64,000 bases of DNA from Apilactobacillus apisilvae. Lineage in GTDB: Bacteria; Bacillota; Bacilli; Lactobacillales; Lactobacillaceae. Location: positions 992,001 through 1,056,000 of the forward strand of contig NZ_CP093362.1 of the NCBI RefSeq assembly GCF_023380225.1, in the 5' to 3' direction. The notes under the pieces are model-generated. The model was not told the origin of the DNA. It saw only the letters and a program-made list of their open reading frames with translations, and did no database searches. Within the stretch, counting starts at the first letter, position 1. The number at the start of each line of letters is the position of its first letter. Below are positions 8,059 to 17,907 of this stretch, in pieces. A program made the position numbers and the translations under genes.

Positions 8059-9300
8059 TTATTGATTCACTTTCAACTGTGATGTATTTTCACTCAACTT
8101 AATATTACCTGTATTTAAATGACCTTCACGATAATATTGAACCTGAATACTAGAACCAACCTTTTGGTCATAAAGGATGCTTCTAATCTGATCCTGACTA
8201 GTAATCTTCTTACCAGCTAATTCAGTAATTACATCGTATTTCTTTAATCCCGAATTAGCAGCAGGACCATTTTTGGTAACATCAAAGACCACAACACCAT
8301 TTTCAACTGATGATGGTAGTTTCAATACAGATTTTTGTTGACTGACAGAAATATTAGATAAATTAATATATCTAATTCCTAGTGCAGGACGTTCAATCTT
8401 ACCATTCTTAACTAATTCATTGATAATCTTAGTAACTTCATTACTTGGAATTGCAAAACCAATTCCTTCAACACTAGTACCTTGGCCATCTGATGATAAT
8501 TTCATTGAGTTAATCCCAATAACTTGGCCAGCTAAGTTAATTAGTGGTCCACCAGAATTACCAGGATTAATAGCAGTATCAGTTTGAATAACTGAAGCCG
8601 TATTACCTGTTTGTTGACCATTAGAACCGGTTAATTGCACTTCACGTTTCTTGGCAGAAATAATACCTTGAGTTAATGAAGAAGCATAAGCTGATCCTAG
8701 CGGAGAACCAATAGCTAATGAAGTTTCACCAACATTGATATTATCTGAATTACCAAAACTAGCAATGTCTTTAATTTGGCTACCATTAATTTTCAGTACC
8801 GCTAAGTCAGTAACTGAGTCACGACCAACAAGTTTGGCTTCTAATTGTTTACCGTTACTTAATAGAATTTGTAATGCTGAAGCACCGGCAACAACGTGAT
8901 TATTAGTAACAATATAAGCGGCATCACCGCTCTTTTTATAAATAACTCCTGAACCTTCACTATTAGCTTCTAGTTCACCAGAATTTTTACTACTATTATT
9001 GTCACTATCTCCAAACATGGATGCAAATGGATTCTCATTAGTTTGTGCGTGTTTTAAATTAATAACTGATACAACTGAATCCTTAACGGCTTTATATGCC
9101 TTTTCAGATTGATTTTGAACATTCACTTTGATGTTAGATGTACCAGTAGTCCCTCCATCATTAGAACCTGTAGGTACAGACGTATCCATCCCTGAATTTT
9201 GGAACATTGAAATTCCACCATAAGTAATTCCACCACCAAGTAATCCTGCAACTAATGCTGCAATCACTACTTTGGGAATCAAGTGATTATTATTTTGCAT
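8059..9300 (-). CDS. htrA: HtrA/DegP-like membrane-anchored serine protease
   Basis: 413 residues: an N-terminal anchor helix (VVIAALVAGLLGGGITYGGI), a Gly/Ser/Thr-rich linker, a trypsin-like domain and one C-terminal PDZ domain (RPALGIRYINLS to the end). The catalytic triad is visible as VTNNHVVAG (His), DSVTDLAVLKI (Asp) and NPGNSGGPL (Ser). It degrades misfolded exported proteins at the outer membrane face. I use ATG 9300, which has GGGAGGA six bases upstream, rather than an earlier GTG. It is the last gene of the Wal operon, the usual place in Lactobacillales; a 75-base gap precedes it. Confidence 0.95.
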   Translation of the reverse strand: MQNNNHLIPKVVIAALVAGLLGGGITYGGISMFQNSGMDTSVPTGSNDGGTTGTSNIKVNVQNQSEKAYKAVKDSVVSVINLKHAQTNENPFASMFGDSDNNSSKNSGELEANSEGSGVIYKKSGDAAYIVTNNHVVAGASALQILLSNGKQLEAKLVGRDSVTDLAVLKINGSQIKDIASFGNSDNINVGETSLAIGSPLGSAYASSLTQGIISAKKREVQLTGSNGQQTGNTASVIQTDTAINPGNSGGPLINLAGQVIGINSMKLSSDGQGTSVEGIGFAIPSNEVTKIINELVKNGKIERPALGIRYINLSNISVSQQKSVLKLPSSVENGVVVFDVTKNGPAANSGLKKYDVITELAGKKITSQDQIRSILYDQKVGSSIQVQYYREGHLNTGNIKLSENTSQLKVNQ

Positions 9301-9375
9301 AAATAATCCTCCCACATTTTAACTATATATTTTTATTATAACTTTAAAACTTAAAATTAGCTAAAAAAAGCCTTT

Positions 9376-10188
9376 TTATAAATTATAAATTGGTGATGCT
9401 TTCTCGACGTCAGTATCCAATAAATCAAAATCGTTTCCAACACCAAAATCATTTTCTTCTAACATTGAACTTACTGTTAAATGAGCTAATTCCTTCACAT
9501 TATTATGATGGCTACGATGTCCAATAAAAATATGCTGAGTATCATTACCAATACAATTCATCAAAGCATTGGCACCAGACTCATTAGATAAATGCCCTTC
9601 ATCCCCCATAATTCTTTGTTTTAATGACCATGGGTATTCACCACTTCTAAGCATTTCTAAGTCATGGTTACATTCAAAAACATAAGCATTAGCATCTTTA
9701 ATTACACCTAAGATTTTATCAGATACATATCCGACATCAGTAATTACAACAAAACTACTATTATTATGATGAAAATTATAGAATTGAGCTCTAGCAGCAT
9801 CGTGTGAAACGGCGAAGCTTTCAATATCTAAGTCGCCAAATGAAATTGTCATATTAGGTGGAAAAATATTTTTTTGTGAGCTGGAAACTTTTCCAATTGT
9901 TGAAGCCATCGCATCCCACGTTTCTTGATTAGCATAAACATTTATTTGGGGATATTTTCTAGCCAAGATTCCAACACCCTTACTATGATCGGTGTGTTCA
10001 TGACTAACCAATAGCATATCAACATCAGCTAAATCGCGGTTAATAGAATTCATTAACTTTTTGATTCGAATGCCACTTAAACCAGCATCCAATAAAACTT
10101 TATGCTGATTAGTTTCAATATAGGTAACATTTCCACCACTTCCACTGGATAGGACACTAATTTTCATAGAATCAGCATCATTTTTCAT
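9376..10188 (-). CDS. walJ: WalJ/YycJ metallo-beta-lactamase-fold hydrolase
   Basis: 270 residues of the YycJ group of MBL-fold enzymes. Metal ligands are visible in SHEHTDHSKG (HxHxDH), with AVSHDAAR and IFIGHRSHHNN further on. The N-terminus MKISVLSSGSGGNVTYI is typical. Family members are thought to act as nucleases that link cell-wall signalling to DNA metabolism; this is family knowledge, not visible here. I choose ATG 10188 with GAGGA seven bases upstream; a TTG at 10221 would overlap yycI but lacks a binding site. Confidence 0.9.
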   Translation of the reverse strand: MKNDADSMKISVLSSGSGGNVTYIETNQHKVLLDAGLSGIRIKKLMNSINRDLADVDMLLVSHEHTDHSKGVGILARKYPQINVYANQETWDAMASTIGKVSSSQKNIFPPNMTISFGDLDIESFAVSHDAARAQFYNFHHNNSSFVVITDVGYVSDKILGVIKDANAYVFECNHDLEMLRSGEYPWSLKQRIMGDEGHLSNESGANALMNCIGNDTQHIFIGHRSHHNNVKELAHLTVSSMLEENDFGVGNDFDLLDTDVEKASPIYNL

Positions 10189-10217
10189 TCGCAAGTCCTC
10201 ATTTCTATAATCTAATC

Positions 10218-11054
10218 TCAATTAACACTCTCACTAGCAGATTTGGTACTACCACTACCGTCCAAAATCGCTCCAGTATAAGCATTAATTCTTTTAATGG
10301 TTTCATTTGAAGAATTGTCAGTATTAAAAGAAATCACCCAAGTTGGAATTAACACCTGGTTGTCCTTAATTGATAATAACCTAGTGTAATACAAATGAAT
10401 CCAATTAATTTTAGAATTATTAGGAATTTCATTATACTGATACAACCAAACTAATGATCTTGTTTTAGAAATAACATCGGATTTTTCACGAAGAATCTTA
10501 ATATCATCCAAGTAACTTTGAGTATAACCAGTTAGTAAATGATCGTCACTAATATCAAATTGAATTTTTCCACGAGTACTTGAATAAACATGCCTATCCT
10601 CAGCTTTTTGCAGATAAACAATTGCATTACTATTGGACAAACTCTTACTATATTCATAATCATTTCCATGAGAAACGAAGCTAGATTGCTTAATTAATTG
10701 ATTTAATTTATCAACCGTATCATCAATATTGTCAGATATATAAATTTGACGTTTAAAGTTACTTCTTAAAATATTATTACTATAAGATGTTTTTTGATTA
10801 TCTAAGTTCTTAGCATCTTTTTCTAAACTATTGTTTAAAGTGGCGGATAAATAATACCCAGTTAATTTATTTTCTGATAAATTGGGTTTGATATTAATTT
10901 GATCATTCTGCATCTGTTTAACAATATCACTATCATTACCCTGATTAATATTTTCACTTTGTAGTGAAGCATTTTGATGAAACATTGAAAACAAAAAAAT
11001 ATCAATCATTACAAAAATAACCAAAAATATTAGCTGAATCTTTTTAAAATCCAT
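10218..11054 (-). CDS. walI: WalI/YycI regulatory membrane protein
   Basis: 278 residues with one N-terminal membrane helix (IQLIFLVIFVMIDIFLFSMF) and an extracellular domain. The motifs LTGYTQSYLDDI and WVISFNTDN are typical of YycI. Known role: with YycH it forms a membrane complex that modulates the WalK kinase. It starts at ATG 11054 (GGGGTGA upstream), 19 bases after the yycH stop. Sequence conservation of this protein is low across the family, so the call rests largely on operon position, topology and the C-terminal pattern. Confidence 0.88.
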   Translation of the reverse strand: MDFKKIQLIFLVIFVMIDIFLFSMFHQNASLQSENINQGNDSDIVKQMQNDQINIKPNLSENKLTGYYLSATLNNSLEKDAKNLDNQKTSYSNNILRSNFKRQIYISDNIDDTVDKLNQLIKQSSFVSHGNDYEYSKSLSNSNAIVYLQKAEDRHVYSSTRGKIQFDISDDHLLTGYTQSYLDDIKILREKSDVISKTRSLVWLYQYNEIPNNSKINWIHLYYTRLLSIKDNQVLIPTWVISFNTDNSSNETIKRINAYTGAILDGSGSTKSASESVN

Positions 11055-11073
11055 TTAAAGCTCACCCCAATCA

Positions 11074-12378
11074 TTAATATCCGCCTTTGGTAATCATTTG
11101 ATTATAATTCTCCCAATGTCCGTAATAACTAACAAACCATGTTGGCTGTAAAGTTACTAATATATTCGAAGATTTAGAATTGTTCCATTGATAACCTAGC
11201 TCAATTGAGCCAATTTTATCAGTATCAAAGCCTCTATCTTTCAAATTTTTAAACACATCTTTAGTAGATGGAAGTTTAATTTCATCCCTACCTGTAGGAA
11301 CCGGTATTTGTAAACTATTAGTCGAGAAGTTATATCTTAAAGATGTATTATCGACTAATTTCATTTGGATTGCACCATATTTATTTTGATTAAATATTGG
11401 AAAACCTTCAACATAGTTACGATATGTTACAGATGATGATTTATTATCATAAGCAAAATATCTAAGGTTACTCAAATTATCTGCAGAATTCATTTTAGCA
11501 ACATTTTTATAGGCATCAGTCAAAAATTGAGTGAAATTAGTTGAAATTGAATTGGAATGGCTATCAAAGTAAGATGCATCCCCATTATTATTAAAAGTTA
11601 ATTGCTTGGAAGACTGATTACCATAAACAATCGAATTACGGTGGCGCCTTGTACTAAAGTTTTGTGAGTCAGATAATAAACGGTTAACATAATAACTTTG
11701 TTGAATCTTATTAATTAAATAACCATACTGTGGCATCTTAAATGATTGATCAAAACTAATAAAAGGACTATTTTTACGCAAACCAATTGTAATTGGAATT
11801 TGACCGACGTTATTTTTAATTGCATTTTTAATACTATCAACATTAGTATCTTTGAAATGATACTTATATATTGAATAATCACTATCTCTCAACAAATAAA
11901 TATCATTACTATCATCCAAAGGAATTATAATGCGATTAATATCATAATTATCGGAGCTCTTTAAAGAAGTTCCTAAAAACTCACTAAATATTTTTAATGA
12001 GATCTTATCTGGATAATTTAACAGAATTGAATCTTTATACTGAAGCATTTTCATATAATTAAGCTTATTATTATGTGAAGTTTGTTCATAAGAAGTATTT
12101 TTATAATGCTTAATTTGATTTCCAATTTCAGAAATTAAATTGACCGAGTGATTAGTCAACATATATTGGTTACTATCGCCATCAGTTTGAATCACTTGAG
12201 TTGGTGAATAAACATTCGAAATTTGTTTATTATCTATTGCTGGCTGACCGTTAGTAACTTTATTAGACTGTTTAGTCTCATAATGGGCTGGATTAATCCA
12301 AATTGAAGATGACAATACTACACTGATAACCACTGCAATCGTTAGTAGTCCAGGTAAAATTAATTTTTTAATTTTCAT
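11074..12378 (-). CDS. walH: WalH/YycH regulatory membrane protein
   Basis: 434 residues with an N-terminal membrane helix (LILPGLLTIAVVISVVLSSS), followed by WINPAHYE, a segment conserved at this point in YycH proteins, and a large extracellular region ending in TLQPTWFVSYYGHW. YycH and YycI regulate WalK from the outer side of the membrane. I take ATG 12378, nine bases after AGGAGG, over an upstream TTG. This start lies inside the end of walK (11-base overlap), so the genes are translationally coupled. Confidence 0.9.
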   Translation of the reverse strand: MKIKKLILPGLLTIAVVISVVLSSSIWINPAHYETKQSNKVTNGQPAIDNKQISNVYSPTQVIQTDGDSNQYMLTNHSVNLISEIGNQIKHYKNTSYEQTSHNNKLNYMKMLQYKDSILLNYPDKISLKIFSEFLGTSLKSSDNYDINRIIIPLDDSNDIYLLRDSDYSIYKYHFKDTNVDSIKNAIKNNVGQIPITIGLRKNSPFISFDQSFKMPQYGYLINKIQQSYYVNRLLSDSQNFSTRRHRNSIVYGNQSSKQLTFNNNGDASYFDSHSNSISTNFTQFLTDAYKNVAKMNSADNLSNLRYFAYDNKSSSVTYRNYVEGFPIFNQNKYGAIQMKLVDNTSLRYNFSTNSLQIPVPTGRDEIKLPSTKDVFKNLKDRGFDTDKIGSIELGYQWNNSKSSNILVTLQPTWFVSYYGHWENYNQMITKGGY

Positions 12379-14218
12379 CCCATAAGTCCTCCTCAATTGG
12401 TTCGTATGGTAAAGCGATATAGAAAGTTGATCCTTTATTTTCGGTACTTTCTACCCAAATACGGCCACCCAATGCTTGAATAACTTCTTTAGAAATTGCC
12501 AAACCTAACCCAGTTCCACCTTGTGCTCTAGAACGAGCTTTATCAACACGATAGAAACGGTCAAATATATGAGGAATTGAACTACGTGGAATTCCTAAGC
12601 CTTGATCTTTAACACTTAAAATTACATTATTATGAGTTTCATATAAAGAACAGATAATTGATCCACCATCAGGAGAATACTTAATTGCATTGTTCATTAA
12701 ATTATCAATAACTTGGGTGAACCTATCAGTATCAACCTCGACCCATAAATCAATCTTAGTAAATTTGCGAATAATATTGTAGTTTTTTGTATTTTGCTTA
12801 TCATCATCATTTTTTATAATCATATCAAAGCGGTCTAGGATATAGTTAAATAACTCTTTTATATTAACTAGTTCTTTATTAATTTTTTGTGTGTTGGAAT
12901 CCATACGAGATAGTGTTAGCAAGTCGTTAATCATTCTAATCATTCGATCAGTTTCATCTTGAGTAACTTTTAAAAATTTAGGCGCAATTAATTCATCTTT
13001 CCAAGCACCGTCTTGTAGTGCTTCAATGTATGAATGAACACTAGTTAGTGGAGTTCTTAACTCGTGTGAAACATTAGAAACGAATTGTTTTCGGTCATTA
13101 TCAATTTTTTGTTGTTCAGTAACATCATGCAAAACACAAACTAATCCGGAAACAAAACCAGATTCTCGTTGAATTAATGAAAAATGAGCATGCAAAATCA
13201 AATCGCGTTGATTATCAGAACGATCAATAATAGTTTCATCTGGATTTTCAATAATTTCTCTCAAATTATATTCATCCGCAATACCTAAAACATCCAAAAT
13301 AGATCTATCAATTGCTTCAGATTCAGTAGTTTCAAGTGAAGCAGCAGCTTCATCATTCATGATAATGACTTTTCCACGACGATCAGTAGCAATAACTCCA
13401 TCAGTCATGTTTGTTAATACTGAATCTAATCGTTGTCGTTCAGATTCAGTAGACTCCTGAGACTCCTCAACTTTGATTGATAAATTATTAACAGCATTGG
13501 CTAACTGTCCCAATTCGTCACGACCATAAACATGAACTTGACCGGAGTAGTCACCTTTTGCAATTTGTAATGTTTGTTGTTTCATTTCATCAATTGGCTT
13601 AGTAATTGCTCTAGAAATGACAATCGAAATTAACAATCCTGCTAAAATAGCTACTAAAGCAGCTGCCACATAAATCAAAGTAATTTGATTAATTTCTTTA
13701 TAAACCGAATCTAAATTAGCATGAACATAAACAACCCCTACTAACTCATTATTACTACTTTTAATTAGAGGTGTAATAACAGTATAGTATCGAGAATTAT
13801 TGCTAAGGTCACCTTTAATTGCATTATAAGGTTGACGACTAACTAATGCATTTTTAATATCTGGATTAAAGTTTTTTTGGCCAACATGACTTTGATTACC
13901 ACTCTCGTTAGTTCCACGAACCGTATTCTTAGCATCAACTACTTCAACTTCAGTTGAATTCTTATTATCAATATCTGATAGTAAAGAGCTAATTCCTAAA
14001 TTGGCTTTACTTGTGTTGGTTTTTGACAGTTCATTAATTAAGGTTGTATTTACATATGTTGGAAGTTGAACTTGTTTTTTGTATGAATCAACATTTTTAT
14101 TTTCTAATTGATTAACAAATACAGCTCCAACAATTTCTAAAGTTACTAATAAAATTAACGCTAAAACCAGCGCAATCTTAAAATGAATTGATTGGAAATA
14201 CTTAATTTTATTATTCAC
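12368..14218 (-). CDS. walK: WalK cell-wall sensor histidine kinase
   Basis: 616 residues. Order: helix 1 (~12-33), an extracellular Cache/PAS-like domain (~35-175), helix 2 (~178-203), HAMP (~204-256), a cytoplasmic PAS domain (RQRLDSVLTNMTDGVIATD onward), HisKA with the phosphorylated His in FVSNVSHELRTPL (~residue 385), and a HATPase domain with DNLMNNAIKYSP (N box), DQGLGIP (G1) and GTGLGLAIS (G2). It phosphorylates WalR to control peptidoglycan hydrolases. It starts at GTG 14218 with AAGGAG nine bases before. Confidence 0.97.
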   Translation of the reverse strand: MNNKIKYFQSIHFKIALVLALILLVTLEIVGAVFVNQLENKNVDSYKKQVQLPTYVNTTLINELSKTNTSKANLGISSLLSDIDNKNSTEVEVVDAKNTVRGTNESGNQSHVGQKNFNPDIKNALVSRQPYNAIKGDLSNNSRYYTVITPLIKSSNNELVGVVYVHANLDSVYKEINQITLIYVAAALVAILAGLLISIVISRAITKPIDEMKQQTLQIAKGDYSGQVHVYGRDELGQLANAVNNLSIKVEESQESTESERQRLDSVLTNMTDGVIATDRRGKVIIMNDEAAASLETTESEAIDRSILDVLGIADEYNLREIIENPDETIIDRSDNQRDLILHAHFSLIQRESGFVSGLVCVLHDVTEQQKIDNDRKQFVSNVSHELRTPLTSVHSYIEALQDGAWKDELIAPKFLKVTQDETDRMIRMINDLLTLSRMDSNTQKINKELVNIKELFNYILDRFDMIIKNDDDKQNTKNYNIIRKFTKIDLWVEVDTDRFTQVIDNLMNNAIKYSPDGGSIICSLYETHNNVILSVKDQGLGIPRSSIPHIFDRFYRVDKARSRAQGGTGLGLAISKEVIQALGGRIWVESTENKGSTFYIALPYEPIEEDLWDEN

Positions 14219-14250
14219 TGTAAAATACTCCTTATCGAATAATCAAAAGA

Positions 14251-14958
14251 TTATTCATTTTCTGAATTTCTTAGGTAGTATCCCACTCCACGTCTAGTTA
14301 TTAACCAGATTGGATGACTAGGACTATCTTCAATTTTTTCTCTTAATCGACGAACAGTGACATCAACAGTTCTTACATCACCAAAGTAATCGTAACCCCA
14401 TACAGTTTGCAATAAATGTTCACGGGTCATAACTTGACCAATGTGCTGTGCTAAATAGTGTAGTAATTCAAACTCACGGTGAGTTAATTCAATATTTTCA
14501 CCACTTTTAGTTACAGTATAAGCTTCCGGATGAATAACTAAATCACCAATTTTAATATCTTTATTTTCATCATCTTTAGATTGAGCATTTTCATTGCTAG
14601 ATTGTCTTCTTAAATTAGCTTTTACTCGCGCTACTAATTCACGGTTAGAAAATGGTTTTGTAACATAATCATCAGCACCCAATTCTAGTCCCAGTACCTT
14701 ATCCAATTCGGAATCTTTGGCTGTTACCATAATGATAGGCATATCATGATTTTTTCTAACTTCCCTAGCCACTTCAAGACCATCAACTTTAGGTAACATT
14801 AAGTCTAAAATGATTAAATCAGGGGCATCATCTTCAACTTTTTGAATAGCTTCTTCACCATCGTAGGCTACAGAAACTTCATAACCTTCTTTTTCCAAAT
14901 TAAATTTTTCAATATCTGTGATCGGTTTTTCATCGTCTACTACTAATATCTTTGTCAT
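14251..14958 (-). CDS. walR: WalR response regulator (OmpR/PhoB family)
   Basis: 235 residues. The receiver domain has the acidic pocket D8-D9 and phospho-acceptor Asp52 ([13 protein letters not shown]), the switch Thr in MVTAKD and Lys in VTKPFSNRE. The C-terminal OmpR winged helix contains [15 protein letters not shown] and [16 protein letters not shown]. WalR is the essential regulator of cell-wall turnover in Firmicutes. ATG 14958 has AAAGGAGAG upstream. First gene of a leftward operon walR-walK-walH-walI-walJ-htrA. Confidence 0.98.
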   Translation of the reverse strand: MTKILVVDDEKPITDIEKFNLEKEGYEVSVAYDGEEAIQKVEDDAPDLIILDLMLPKVDGLEVAREVRKNHDMPIIMVTAKDSELDKVLGLELGADDYVTKPFSNRELVARVKANLRRQSSNENAQSKDDENKDIKIGDLVIHPEAYTVTKSGENIELTHREFELLHYLAQHIGQVMTREHLLQTVWGYDYFGDVRTVDVTVRRLREKIEDSPSHPIWLITRRGVGYYLRNSENE

Positions 14959-15056
14959 AATAATACTCTCCTTTTACAGGAATAATTTTTTATTTTAAAT
15001 TTGTAAATTTATATTTTAATTTTCAATATAGCTAAGTATTAATTTAGCTAATATTA

Positions 15057-15065
15057 ATTATAACA
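15057..15065 (-). promoter_or_regulatory. Extended -10 promoter of the wal operon
   Basis: TGTTATAAT on the minus strand (TGn-TATAAT extended -10), about 100 bases before the walR start. No good -35 box is seen at 16-18 bases, which fits an extended -10 promoter. Confidence 0.5.
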
Positions 15066-15153
15066 CGCAACCCAAATTCATTTCTTCCAAGTAGGGTTAT
15101 TAAACCAATATGTTATAATTTTAAACTTTTTGTAATATTTTTTATGAAAATGC

Positions 15154-15182
15154 TTGTCAAAATATTTTCTACATGATATTAT
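15154..15182 (+). promoter_or_regulatory. Promoter of tRNA-Lys
   Basis: TTGTCA (15154-15159), 17-base spacer, TATTAT (15177-15182); 36 bases before the mature tRNA 5' end. Confidence 0.7.
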
Positions 15183-15218
15183 ATTATTTGTTGAGTTGAT
15201 AACGACTTACATAGATTT

Positions 15219-15291
15219 GGGCAGTTAGCTCAGTTGGTAGAGCAACGGACTCTTAATCCGTGGGTCCAGGGTTCGAGCCCCTGACTGCCCA
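15219..15291 (+). tRNA. tRNA-Lys (anticodon CTT)
   Basis: 73 bases. The acceptor stem GGGCAGT/ACTGCCC is perfect. The anticodon arm is ACGGA-CTCTTAA-TCCGT, giving anticodon CTT (codon AAG). The T arm is CAGGG-TTCGAGC-CCCTG with the standard TTCGA. The discriminator is A and CCA is not encoded. It has its own promoter and terminator. It marks the left edge of the accessory island; no repeat of its 3' end was seen elsewhere in the window. Confidence 0.97.
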
Positions 15292-15301
15292 TAACTGATA
15301 T

Positions 15302-15348
15302 AAAAGCTATTGTAATAAGGACATTAAATCCTGTTGTAATAGCTTTTT
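15302..15348 (+). terminator. Terminator of tRNA-Lys
   Basis: AAAAGCTATT pairs with AATAGCTTTT, enclosing a second small stem (AGGA / TCCT), followed by a T run. Confidence 0.85.
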
Positions 15349-15440
15349 TCTTTGTTATAAATATAATATAAACACATATAACTAATTTAAATGGTAACCA
15401 CAAATTTATTAATATATTGTCATGTGGGGCGGGATGACTA

Positions 15441-15470
15441 AGCTACTCTATTGAGTGGCTTTTTTATTTT
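15441..15470 (+). terminator. Orphan terminator-like hairpin in the repeat tract
   Basis: AGCTACTC / GAGTGGCT (one G-U pair) with a 4-base loop and TTTTT. No gene is visible just upstream, so it may end read-through from the tRNA or a small RNA. Confidence 0.55.
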
Positions 15471-16152
15471 GTATAAAAATAGAAAATATTTGTAAAAAGT
15501 TGAACATTTTTACAAATAGCTTATTTTTAAAATACCTTTTATTGCTATTATATAGACGTTTAAAGTAATTATAATGATCTAATAACTTAATAAAAGTTCA
15601 ACTTTTTTCAACCTTTTTAGATAAAAATATGTATATAAGACTCACAAAATACCTTAATTGCAGTATTTCACATTTTTGTGAATAACGTAGCTCTCAAAAT
15701 CAATAAAGAATAATATAACCAGTCTGCCCTATTTAAGGGTCAACCAAAATTAATCGCTTGCCCTAATTTAGAGAAAGCCCATGATATTAGTTATTTAGGT
15801 GCCCTATGTTAGGGCTATCGCATTAAAACAACGTTCAAAGCTCAATGTTTAGCCCTGATTATTGTACAGCTCAAGACTGAGCTCGTTAGGTAATATTGAC
15901 CTTATCGTTGGTTCATACTATCAAAAGTACTAAAACAGTACTCTAGGTCTTAAATACATGCTATAAAGTACGTTGTTGTCTACTTCTCATTGGTATAGAT
16001 AAGCGAAACCACTTTTGGTTTGGGCTAACGGACGCAATTTTGCGTCGGGCTATTCATAATTAACTAATTTGTTAAACAAGACAATAGCAATAAACTAAAT
16101 AACAATGTATTATGGGATTATCCAACATAATTCATATGTTTACGATTCATTG

Positions 16153-16183
16153 GCTACTGGTTTAATTATCAGTAGCTTTTTTT
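16153..16183 (+). terminator. Orphan terminator-like hairpin in the repeat tract
   Basis: GCTACTG / CAGTAGC, 10-base loop, then seven T. It implies a + strand transcript within the non-coding tract. Confidence 0.6.
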
Positions 16184-17111
16184 AGTATCTAACAAGCCAA
16201 TTTAATTCCGCAGCTAAAATTAAGGGGGTGGAGATTTGGCACCCCGCTAATTATCGACCCCCTGCGTACCTATTTTGGGCACATAGATAAAAATATATGA
16301 GGAGTAACTATTCGTTCCTACCTACCGTATTCCACATTTTTGAGGATAACCTGTAAAAGTACGTAGTTATGGGCTTGTTCTATTTTGGAATAATCCAATT
16401 AAGGAGTGTCTAAAACGGACACCCCTTTAATAATTACAATGATCCATAGAACTAGGTAGCAAAGTACGACCTAGAATAACGATTCGTTCTCCCAGTTGCC
16501 CATTTGGGGAACTTGGTAAGGAGTATGTAACTTAAATACACCCTAATAAAATACAAAGGGGGTCTCCATTTTGGTGACCCCTTAATACAGTCGTAAAACA
16601 CGACACAATTACATAAAATCAAGCCGTAATTATCCGTAGTAAAAGTTGCATTCATGTATGCACTCATATATTTAATGTATACACAAATAGAAACCTATAT
16701 AAAGGCAATCATGGTCAATATATTAAACAGTTGCACCTAAAATTCAAACGAGGTTTATCGCTATTTTTATGTATGCAATGAAGTACCAATTTAGTACCCC
16801 ATTAAAATTACTAAAACGGACAACAACAAATTATCAGAAACCCATTTAGGATTATGACTAAAACTACAAAGGACAAAAATGTCCGCCACGATATAAAATG
16901 GGTCTGCTCAATTTTACGCATACCCACATAAACATTAATCTAATAGCATTCTGACCGTTTCTTGATTATCCAATAACGGTGAATTAAACTACTTTGAATT
17001 ATACAAAAACAGGCTGGCTTAATTTTCAGCTACCCTATGGCAACCAACTGGCAACCAATAGCGATATAAATTCTGATAACGCACTTTTGCGTTTTCTAAA
17101 TTAATAAACAA

Positions 17112-17142
17112 AAAGGCATACTCAAAATTGAATACACCCTTT
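17112..17142 (-). terminator. Terminator of the toxSAS-panA operon
   Basis: On the minus strand AAAAGG...TATTC pairs with GAGTA...CCTTTT around AATTTT, with a T run, about 20 bases past the panA stop. Confidence 0.6.
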
Positions 17143-17159
17143 TATATTTATATAAAATT

Positions 17160-17858
17160 TTAGTTACCTATTTTCTCAACATTATGATACTTTAATATAT
17201 CACTATCTGAAATACGTTTATTTAGCCCTTTTACATAATTTTTTTGCCATGGGGACCCATTCTTATGTGTAAGATCTATTAATTCCTTGGTACTTTTATT
17301 ACCATATATCTTTATAATTTTTTCTAATGAAGAAAAAATATCATTGGAATTATCAGAAAACAATAATTTGTCAATTGATTCATTTATATTTGGTAAATCA
17401 GAACGAATGCGACAATATCTAGATTTAGGTTCAACTGGTCCATATTGCCATGCATCAAATTTTTGTGGAAATAGACTTTTGTGAGTCATTTCTAAAAAAT
17501 CAGAATAAACAAAGTATAATAATTTTTCCATTTTTTTAAAGTCTGAAGAAAATCCTATCTTACCTAAAAGATAACTACAAATATCTGATGATGAGATTTT
17601 TGTTTCTTTAGATAGAAATTCACCAAATTCATCAATATTCTCAATACATTTTACATTAGAAAAATAAGGATCCATATCAATAACAGAAGACCAACTTGCA
17701 TAATCTGTAGATAAAACATGCGTACTTATTTCATAATTAGAAAATCTTTCAAATATATCATTATGGTGTTTTTTTAATAACTCGACATTTGAAGATGAAA
17801 AATGGTAAGCAAAAGGTTCTTTATTGCGTAATTTAACCAGTTCTATTAAATGAAACAT
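17160..17858 (-). CDS. panA: Panacea-domain (DUF4065) antitoxin
   Basis: 232 residues. The C-terminal half (~100-225) fits the Panacea/DUF4065 fold: KMEKLLYFVYSDFLEMTH, then KFDAWQYGPVEPKSRY (family AWxxGPVxP), then TKELIDLTHKNGSPWQKNY (family LsxxTHxexPW). The first ~95 residues are a distinct N-terminal region that I do not recognise. Panacea is known as a promiscuous antitoxin domain that pairs with many toxins, including toxic small alarmone synthetases. The gene upstream in the same operon is exactly such a RelA/SpoT-domain protein, so I call it the antitoxin. ATG 17858 has AAAGGTGGGG before it, a strong site that favours abundant antitoxin. Confidence 0.8.
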   Translation of the reverse strand: MFHLIELVKLRNKEPFAYHFSSSNVELLKKHHNDIFERFSNYEISTHVLSTDYASWSSVIDMDPYFSNVKCIENIDEFGEFLSKETKISSSDICSYLLGKIGFSSDFKKMEKLLYFVYSDFLEMTHKSLFPQKFDAWQYGPVEPKSRYCRIRSDLPNINESIDKLLFSDNSNDIFSSLEKIIKIYGNKSTKELIDLTHKNGSPWQKNYVKGLNKRISDSDILKYHNVEKIGN

Positions 17859-17907
17859 TTAATCCCCACCTTTCTAGAGATAGATTAACATAAATAATTT
17901 ATTTTTT

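Larger units (their letters stand above)
15360..17110. repeat. Non-coding tract with an array of about 20 short hairpin-forming inverted repeats
   Basis: No credible gene in ~1.75 kb: every frame is stop-rich. Instead it holds many short inverted repeats, each with its own stem and usually an AT-rich loop. Examples: TATTTGTAAAAA pair (15487-15518), GCCCT-atgtt-AGGGC (15801-15815), AGCTCA-agac-TGAGCT (15868-15883), AGTACT pair (15926-15942), GACGCA-attt-TGCGTC (16031-16046), GGGGTG/CACCCC (16225-16245), GTGTC/GACAC (16406-16422), CTAGGT/ACCTAG (16452-16474), GGGGTCtCC/GGtGACCCC (16559-16581), GTCGT-aaaac-ACGAC (16590-16604), TGCAT/ATGCA (16647-16662), ACCCATTT/AAATGGGT (16840-16903) enclosing GGAC/GTCC, AACGC/GCGTT (17078-17093). 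A direct pair TGGCAACCAA occurs at 17038 and 17049. Two of the hairpins (15441-15470, 16153-16183) look like terminators. Local GC is higher than in the neighbouring genes. Function unknown. Confidence 0.7.

Noticed and set aside
16452..16667. 71-residue minus-strand open frame in the hairpin tract
   Set aside because: No ribosome binding site, odd composition, and it is simply the translation of consecutive hairpin arms (SPKW, FPKW); no other evidence of coding.
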